Positions 39,801-49,800 of a stretch of 64,000 nucleotides of DNA are shown here, in pieces. The notes beneath the pieces are model-generated. The model was not told the origin of the DNA, searched no databases, and was given only the letters and a program-made list of their open reading frames with translations. The DNA comes from Phallusia mammillata (Eukaryota > Chordata > Ascidiacea > Phlebobranchia > Ascidiidae): assembly GCA_003260075.1 (NCBI GenBank), contig QLIY01000030.1:1-64000 (forward strand), in the 5' to 3' direction. The position numbers and the translations under genes are program-made. The first letter of the stretch is position 1; the number at the start of each line of letters is the position of its first letter.

Positions 39801-40830
39801 ACATCAACACTATTAATGGTTTTAAATCTAAAGAACTATTGAAAAATAAAAACTCCTGAACCACCAAAGTTCATAACCCTACCAAAAGTCACAAAAAAGT
39901 ATAACTAGCCACACCAAACTCGATCAAAGCGTAGCGGTTCTATTTGAATAAGTAAATTAAGCTGATAAAATTTATAACTAGCTTGGTTTGTCTGTCAATA
40001 TCACAAAAACAAGGCAGCATTCTTTTTTATCACGTAAGCTAATGAAAGACTTGAAAAACATCTTCCTGTTTAAAGATTTGTGATGAGATGTTCTACATTA
40101 TATCACGTCATAGGACACAGGAAACATAGAAATGTTAAACAAGCGATTGTCGATGTTTTACATGTGTCACGTGGTTAACATTGAATCGAAGTGATTCAAC
40201 CTTCCGGAACCACATGTTTTGAAGAAAACAATCACTACAAGGTTAAAAGTCAATTGTAAGGACGGTCCATATTTCTGCTTTTTTAATCATTTAAACTTTT
40301 TTTACTCATAAACAGTTTGCATATATTTTTTCTCCTTGCATTGTTTATCTATTAAACATATACGACTAAACCACATTTGTCACACGAAGTAACTAACAGA
40401 GACATTAGACACGGACTTAGTTTGGCAAAAAATGACTTGCTGCATATATTTTGTTAGCTCGTATGGATTACGAGTGCATTCTATTACAAATATTTTACCA
40501 ATTGTTGTCATCAGTATAATGGTTAAGCAGCAAAACCTTGTAAGAATTTATCTTTGATAGATAGGATTACAAAGTAAACGAAAAACAAACTTACGATCGC
40601 CATAAGAGTGAGAACGTAGTGTTCGACATCATCATGTGAATGAACCATCATATTATCCGCAGTCACCATCACTTCAACATTGCGAGGATAAGACAAGTAT
40701 CTCTTCCGTCGCGATCTCTCCACGTCATCGCTTGTTACGTCACCATGACCTTGTGACGTCACAATCGAACGCCGGACCCGCGGAATTTTGAGGTTAGCGA
40801 GTCTCCTGAGCAGCAGAGGGCGCTCTCTAG

Positions 40831-40877
<47 letters not shown>

Positions 40878-43800
40878 AGCCTGTCGCGCGTCCGTGACGT
40901 CATCCGGTCACGTGAGCGTCGCTCGTTGGCAAGGAGCCGAGCTTGTTGCCACGGATACGACAGTTTTCGCGCCGATTCGGATTTTCTCCGCATTTTGTGA
41001 ATGATTTCGTCGTCAAAGTTACTAGACGGTGGGGATTCCCCGAACTCTTCGGGTGCGGGATCTAAGAAACAAAAAAATTAAGTTGAATGCTTTAAGTTAA
41101 GTCTTGTGATTTTAAGCTATAGTCGGCGAGTGTAAAGTGTTTTATTCGGGAATAATAGCCATTGTTGCGTAATAACTTGTTGTTTCTTAACCTCACAACA
41201 ACTTTTAGATGCATTGTGACCGATGTGGTTTGGTTTCATTTTTTGCGGGAACAAGAACCCACGAAATGAAATAGAATGAGGAGGTTCTTTCATGCCTCAC
41301 TGCGCACGACCACGACCACTTGTAAAAGCAGGGAGGCGTGACTCGGCGCGACAGGAATTGTGGGAAAACTTTCTGCGTTTATGAGATGAGCTTTTTTGGA
41401 CACAATATTAAAAATAGTCGTAAAAAAACTTTATTTCAGTTATTTAAGTAAAACGTTTGCTAAAAAAGTTGTTAAAAAGCTTTTCTCCTTGCAAAACTCC
41501 GTTCAAAGAATTATGTTTATGACGTAGCAATGCGAAATTATGACTTAACAAACCAATGTTTGTAGGTTTAGAACGCAGTGAAATAATATATGTGACGTAA
41601 CAATCTGTGGTGTGACGTTAACATCTGAACGAAATATTTAACTTCAACAAACAACTTGATTCGACAATACAAAGTTTTATGACGCAATAAAGAAGGCAAT
41701 TGTAACCGGAAAAGACAAACAATGGACTTTATTGCGTGCCAATAGTTCAAATAGATTAGTTTGGCGCGTATTTGAGCACGCATGATTAACTTTAGCACTG
41801 ATGTAATTTCATGGGAACTGATTTAACGACAAGAGTTCAAACTCCAACTGTGAAAGTGTTAAAGTCGTAAAACTTGGTATTTAACAACGTTTTGCGCAAC
41901 ATGATTTAGTAATGAGGTTTAAAAAATGTTTGAAGTAAGTGATTATTAAAAGGTTCAACCCTATATACCGAAAAAATACATAAAAATAAAATTTTACAAC
42001 TGTACATCAACTTGAACGACTTGAGGACATTCACCCAACTGGGCCATCAGTTACCCCCATTACCGCATTGTATTCGCCCCATGGCCCCATTTACCCACTT
42101 AAGGCCGCGTTTTTTACCCGTAGAGCGGCCCCAGTCAGACGGGGAACTTCAAAGGGGTGAATTATGTTAAGCCTGAAAGATGAAAGACCGCTTGCAACTG
42201 CAATGTAAACAAATGGCAAGTTAACCAAGCCTGATAGCTGGAAGCAACAGGTTGAGATTTCTTCCATGCTACTTGAGTGGAACTACTTGAAGAGAAAGTC
42301 GACCACTTTGTTTGTTTGCTTCTTCTGACGCTAAGGACACTTTGTACGCTTGTGTTTCTGACTTGGCGAACAACTTTGTACAAGTTTGAAACCTTCAAGA
42401 TTTGTAAATCCACTGCACATTTCAGAAATCCAAACTTTATATTTTACACTTAGATTAACAGTTTTTGGATCTGCAGCACAAGTCCTATGTGCCAAACTTT
42501 GTAAATATAATTTGTTTCCATGCAGTGTTTAATCAACTTCACAAACTGAACGTTTTTGGCCCTTTTCAGGATAAATTTATGCAGTTGTATTTTAGGAACG
42601 CTTTACCTTTATCATTTTAATTAGTTTCTTTCAAAATTTACGGTATATGGAATGTTAGGAAAGAAGTAAATGATCTTTTAGGTAAATTGAACGCTTGAAT
42701 GTGGATTTGGGCAGGAAAGAGCCAAAGAAAGTCTACAACCAAACCATAAAATGCGTGATTATGGATCAATCGACCTTCGAAGCTGACATTTTAACCACAA
42801 ACTGCCACAAAGAACCACAAACTGACGAACAATGTTCATGGGTGGTCGTCAGGGCTGGAGAGTGTATGGTAACCGGTCAACTGATCTGTCTTGTCGGTTG
42901 AAACCGAACAAGTGGTGGTAAGTGGCAACCCAATACAGAACAGAAGAAACATTCCACAATTCCTTTGTGTACGACAAACGACGATTGTTTGCTAACACTG
43001 CTCAGTGGGCGGCGTAATAATGAGAGAACAATCAATTATTCGATTTTAGTGAATGTTCCGGAAACATAGTTTTTGATTGATGAGAAAGAAGGGGATAAAT
43101 AAACGAAGTCAACTATGATGTTGGAACAATAAGTTTAATTGTGACCAAATAATGACGGATGCGTCGAGCGATCAGTTTGATAAACAAATTATTATATCAA
43201 TTTGAGAAAGTCTAAATGCATTTGAAGGATAGAAACTTTCACGAAACCCACTTGTAATTTACTGATACTTGTTCACTTTTTTAACAAATTTTCAAACAAT
43301 CGCCAAAGTACCTTCAAAGCAGATTACCCAGCGAGTTTCGTTAAAGTTAACTGCAAAAATAAGTTGCAAAATACACTGAATATGCAATTTATAATATTGT
43401 GAAAAACAGTTCTGTTGTATAAGTCTATCTTCATCTCGGTATAACAACTATAAAAGAATACTCACGATCGACAAAACGAACCTCGTTGGAAAACCTGCTT
43501 AAATAGGTCAAGGTCAAATATACAAGGGTGTCGTAGTTTCAGTGTGAAATGACCTTGAAGGTCTAAAATATCTTAGGGATTAAGTTGGATCAAGACCTTG
43601 AACTTGGAGATGAAATAGACCTGACACTTTTGGCACATCTAAAGCCAGAATAAGTATAAGAAAGCTATTACAGGTATCAGGTGAAAGATAATGACCCTTT
43701 TACGCGTTGACTTCTTTGGTGGCATCGAAGACGGCAGAACACCTTCGTATAAGTTAAAAATCGTTGATTTCCACGCAGTGGGTTGCAAGCAAGCTTTGTG

Positions 43801-46800
43801 CAACCATCCGTGGCGATCTTTAAAAGCCAAATATGACCAAAAAGGACTTCTTTCCAAACAACAAGATTATCATACAACGTTTCATTACGTACGAACATAA
43901 CGACCCAAATAGAAGTAAAAAGCAAAATGCATTATTCTTTAAACGTTTCGGCAAAGGCTTATGTCATTACCAGTGAGTAAGCTTCAGAACAGATCCGTGT
44001 ATTCCAAAGTAGACAGGCAACCATTTTAATACAATAATGATAAAGAGTTTTGGAAAGGTAGCAAGTTTCATTATTGTTTACTTAAAATGAGCGGTGGACA
44101 TTTGAAGTAGACGCTACGGTCGGGCACTCAAGCGTAACGATCAAGTCTCCTCGTGGTCACAAAGAGAATGACGTCATCGATTTGTTGACGGTTCAACTTG
44201 AGAGCAAGGACATCTGCTCAGGTTTTCAAGTGCAACGGAAACCAATGAAGGAATCGGTGAATATCTGACGCTGTCCAACACTTCAACCCCCAGGCCCTAC
44301 TCACTGGACGAGGCTGATACAAATACTCAATGGTTGTTTCAAGCAAAAACTTGTCGGTTTAATAAGTGTATGTTTATGCATTAAACAGTGCTAATGTTAC
44401 ATTTGGAGTAGTTGCTTTGTATTCGGATTTTGTTGCTATTATGAAATTTTCTGAAAATCAAAAGGCCTATTCAATTAAACACTTAACACACTTTTGCAAT
44501 CAATTACTCAACTATTAACATTTTTACACTCAACAATTGCTTGTGTTTATTGCGAAGAGTATTTCAAAAGGTATATTTAAAATTTGGCCTATATCTTTAA
44601 TGGAATTTCGAACAAACTTTAACCAGCAAAAATATTCTACATTCTTTTCGCCCTGACGAATTCCCAAATTCGAATCGGTCCAAATAAAGTAATGAAGAGA
44701 AAACTAATAAAACTGCAGTTCATCAAAATTGTGGTGCAAAGTCTAAATGATCCAGAAGTCCCTCATTCAGATCAAATACACGTGAGAAACAGGTTCTTGC
44801 AGTGCTGAACTTTCCCACTTAATACATGGTAATTTACAGGAGGAAACGTTACACACCCGGTCGTCAGCAAATCGATAATTATCCCATTCTGATCGTGACG
44901 AATAAGGAAATGAGCACAAAGATAGTCCTTGTTGTGTTTTGTTCGCCTAAACTCGCTTCACCTACTTAAAGCGGGTTCCCAGCCAGCTTCGTGCAGCCAA
45001 CCGCGTGTTTTTAGCAATAATTAATGCGGACAAGTATGTGCGGTTTAAAATACAAAGTTATTTGCAATTTGTTTTTACGAGAAGCAATGTTAAAGAACTA
45101 AAATGGTTTGACGAACAAGCCTTGTGCAGTCAATCAAAGTAATGATGTGCAGAAATAATTTACAGTGTGTGGAAGCTTTGAAAGTCATACAAAAAAAAAC
45201 AGTTTTAAGCTTGAAGCAAAGTTTTTGGTAAACGCTACTTGTGATTTAAACTATATTCCATGACACCCCACATGCTTCAATGTTTGATGGTTTTTAACAA
45301 ACCCGTTACAGAATTTGTGTTGTTTTGTTGTGTTGTCTAACACCTAAAATTCTTTGATTTTTATAGCGGTTAAAAATAGCTCTACGAAGGTATTGCGTGT
45401 AAAAAGTCTCTATAAAGTTGGTGTATCTCCGGTACCACGTCTCAGTTCATTTGTGTACATTGATAGGTGAGTGTTTACTTAGATACGAACCTACATACAC
45501 CCATCAGCTACAACATGTTAGTTGAGTAGGAATGTTATCAATGTAACATATTGGCAGACGCCCGGTCTCTAAGCAAATGTCAGTTCAATTCATAGACCCG
45601 GCTATCAGTTATATTTACCGGGTACAAATATCCCCATTACAAAGTGACGTAACAACAACCTATTTACGTACGTGTGACGTCATAATTGCTAAATAATAAT
45701 TCGGAACCGTAAGCAATGGACGTTTTATGATCAAAACCTAATGAACACGACAGCTATTGTCTGTCACACAGATGGTAACAATCTCATTACAGATGTCACA
45801 ATGGCGACACAATGTTGTCTGAAACGGCGCGAATGCAGCTGCAGACACGACGCCATAATGTTTTCATTGTGATGTCACTAACGCGTGTGTCTGTCATGTA
45901 TAATTAGTAGAGGTCAATTGGCGTTGGCCACGATGCAAGTTACAAAGTCACGTGGCGGTCACGCTTGACAGCATACATACAAAGGTTGCAATAACTATTC
46001 GACATTACATGCATTCGGTACGACGCTATATATCTGCAATTGACGTTAAGTGGCGAAGTGTTTGGTACCGTTGGTGCACTCGGTGAACTATGCAATAGTT
46101 GTAAAGGAACCTGGTCTGATTACAGAACTGTATCTTTAATATTACCCCGACAATTTTGTATCGTTTAATGCGTAAAACACTCGTTGATACGTAAAACAGG
46201 GTTTACCCTTACGACGTACCTTTGAACGCGCAGAGTTCACGACCTTTATCAGCCGAAGTTCGCGAACTGCGTTTGAAAATTCGGTGCGGCTTCGTCCCCT
46301 CTTCGCTGTCGTCATCACCCGTGACGTTATCTTCATTGTTGACGTCATACTTCTCGGCTTGCTCCGGTTGGATAAGGAAGTCTGAGGTTCCGGTGCGGAA
46401 CGCGCCAAACTGCAAACAAATATATCGTTCTCGAATACGTGAATCGCGGTTACGTAACAAAGGGTGCACGGCATTGAGGTGAAATCAGATAGTTTGGGGG
46501 CAATTCGCTGTTTCCTTTACCCCTAAATCACCCAAAATGTTGCCTCTATAATTGACAGCCCCAGGTCCAGGTGGATTATTACCCCAAAACCCCAGTAATC
46601 CCACTTTGGGACAAGCTATTGTCAAGTTACAATGTGTCCTTTGTGACGGCATTGTCGATGATCAATCAAAACGTTCGAAAGCAGCAGAGCATAACAAGTT
46701 CGTTTCCACTTTCGCGTTTCCGTTCTAAATTCAACCGACAACAATTCGAAAGCGACACCGGCAACACTGGTTTGAAACAAAAACAATGAACAAGAGAATA

Positions 46801-49800
46801 AACTCATTGTACTGTAAAATCTTGCGCAAAACAGCGGGAAAAATCTTTAGTTTCAACATTGTAAAAAAATTATGTAGATTTAAGGAGTTACGTCTTAAAA
46901 TGATTTAGTGTCAAATTCCACGAGACATGTGACCTTCACATGCGAAAAAACTCCAAAGCAAATCTCTCTTATCTTGAAACACAACCCCTAGTTTGCGTGA
47001 AAAAGTGAATTGTTTTTATTTACGTTTATGCCCCTTGTCGTAGGGCCTTGTTCTGTCACAATGCCCTCATTGTGTCTTCATAACTAGCTTTGCAAGAGCG
47101 TGACGGTTTCAAATGGACCCGAGCAAGAATGCGCCACTGGGCAACTTTGAGAGTTCGGAAAATGATTCTAGAATCTTTTTGCCACCTGTTTTACGACATC
47201 GAACACCGCGGTCAACCTAAAATTGCCAATTGTCATCGTTTAAATGGATTACGGAGGGTTTGTGCGCGATTCATTGAGCGTGGAGAGTGTGAGGCACTTT
47301 TACTGCCGCAAGATTCGAGTAGATAACAAAGTGAAGTCAAAACAAAAGTCTCTGTCTTTGGCAATTTCTACAACTCACTAAAACCCACTTTAAAAGTTAC
47401 TTACACGTTGTAGCAGGTTAAATATTACTTCTTAGAAATTGCACCCTTTTTCAAATAGAATATATCACACCTTTGTACAAAGGCAGTTTTGCCATTGAAG
47501 ATTTACAAAGCCGGACCATAACCCGCTTAAAGATGTTACTTTTGTCTTTGATATTTGATATTAATGCCTTCAAAATCTCCAAAAAACGCTTTTAATACTA
47601 TTCACGACAAGTTTATATGAGTTGACACAAATCTTATTCGAATACAATGAAACACATGATTTTACAACAAAGGCAGTGTCACCAACAATACATTGCTATC
47701 AAAGTTTCTAAAATCTCGTTTAAACAGCTTTAAATGCGGCTCACAACAAGTTTATACCAAAACTACAAAATTCTTATTCAAATAGAATCTACGACTTAAC
47801 AACAAAGACGGTGCCGCCATTTCGAAATAATTTGGCGAAATGTGCAATTTAAATCCACTTTGATGTGACCAACGACAATTCTGCCTGATAGTTCGATTAT
47901 TTCTGTCGCTGGTTGTGATCATACGAGGTTTCTTGGGTAAAGCAGGCACGATTTTCAAACCAAGCAAAAAACTCAAAGAGGTCGAACCTATGAGGTATTG
48001 CAGAAAATTGTGCTTGGAATTTGGGCGCAGTTGCGACAGACAATTTTTTTTACGCAAAAAACAGGTGATTGGACCAGGTGTTGGCCTTGAAACTTCGTCG
48101 TTAAGTGCTTTTAAGAGGTTTGTGTCAATGAACTTCAACACTCCTGAACTGCACAGCTCGCCACAAAAATGCTGCGATTTCTCCAACTGACAGTGGCTGA
48201 AACTTGCAATTTGTTTATTTATTACATCCCAATGTTTTATCTCAAATTTTTATTATATCTTAAAGGCCTTTAATCAATAAAATATTATGTAACAAAATTT
48301 AGGTTTGCCAAAGTCATGATTTTTTTTCCATATTCACAAATTTACGTTTCCGTTGAGATTAAGCTAAATAACTTCCAGTGGCAAATTAAGCAGCTCCAAA
48401 AAACAAACAAAACAAATTGTACACTTGAATGATTGTTACGTTTTTACGTAAAGAACCAAATAGTCTTAAAGCATCCTGTATTCAAATACACTAAATTCGT
48501 TCGTTACCGTGATATTTTTACAAATCCGTGATCAGATTAGCATAGTACGCATATATCCACAACAATATGATAGCTCAGACAAAAGCAAACATGAAGTTTA
48601 AAAAAACGCCGGTTTTTGAATGAGACAAAGCTTCAAGCGCGCCACTGGAATGCGAGCGGTTACCATGCGATTTTGCGGTGACGCTAGCGGATTTACAAAT
48701 TTACACGGCTCCAGTTTTTGCGGAAGGCTCTCATTATTTGCTAAACCTCGATGAGAAGATTAGCGAGAGATTTGGAAGTGAGCAATTTGCGGCAAGGTTA
48801 CATTGTAAAATGCTGTAATGAGGATTTGGTTAAGGATTCGACTTATATTGTGCTAACTTCCCAAAGAACGTAATATTTCCAATGAAAAAGTATGAAAATA
48901 ACGGATTGAAATGTGTCTAACAAAAGTAAATCTATTTTTGTAACTTTCTTTTTGCTTACAGTAGACAATGAAAGAATATTGTAAAAATGGTAATTTTCGT
49001 TTTAAACAAATTGTGACAAATTATATTTGAAAGGTGACTAACACTCGATAATTGTCAACAACCAGTTTCAACAGTCAAACAGTTCTACTTCTGAACAATC
49101 GGCAATTGTTCGTTATTTTTGACCCATTGTCACAAATGACAAGAAAACACAAACAAACAAATTCATGATCAAATACACCATTATTACAGCGCCGTATTAC
49201 GTAACAATCCCCTGCTTAACTAGACAATCGACGAAAGTGACGACCGATTTCATTCTAAATATCATTCAGAACAAAAACGATAGCGTTACACTGTGACGTC
49301 ATGAAGCCTTTTAACAATGCTTTGGAACGAATCGCGACTTTGGCATTTACACAATCAGGTGTGCGGCAGTTTTGTGGGTTTGTCATGTTGCTACTGGAAT
49401 GGTTTTATTGTTTGAAGTAAAGTGATGTTTACGCAAGATTTTGAAGGTTTTCTGGGAGTTATCTTAAGCAACGGTTGTGACGAAAATTAAACTTTTACAT
49501 TCGGACGCACGTACCTAAAACCGCGTTTTTGTGCATTGTAAACTGGTGCGTTACTGGTGCGATATGTTTAGATTGGAGGCTGAACAATGAAGGGCACGGC
49601 TATCTCTTAACAAACGATATTTATGCAGTATGTACAACATCATACCTAAACCTTACGTTGCAAAACATACTGAGCCTCTATTATTGCAGCAGTGTTTCCA
49701 AATTTTCGAAATATCACCCACAGTACAAGCAAATAATTCCCAATGTGAAACACTGCCCACTTCTGTCGCTAATCCGCAACACTTGCGTGCAACCTGGACG

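Larger units (their letters stand above)
35043..40594. other. ADAMTS9/20: intron 4
   Basis: The largest intron, about 5.6 kb. It holds the C-run duplication at 36978-37291, the 147-bp tandem repeat at 39123-39414 and one copy of the dispersed motif near 35846. No gene seen. Confidence 0.55.

Noticed and set aside
47752..48186. 144-codon minus-strand open frame
   Set aside because: No domain recognised, no splice or start context, overlaps diverged repeats.
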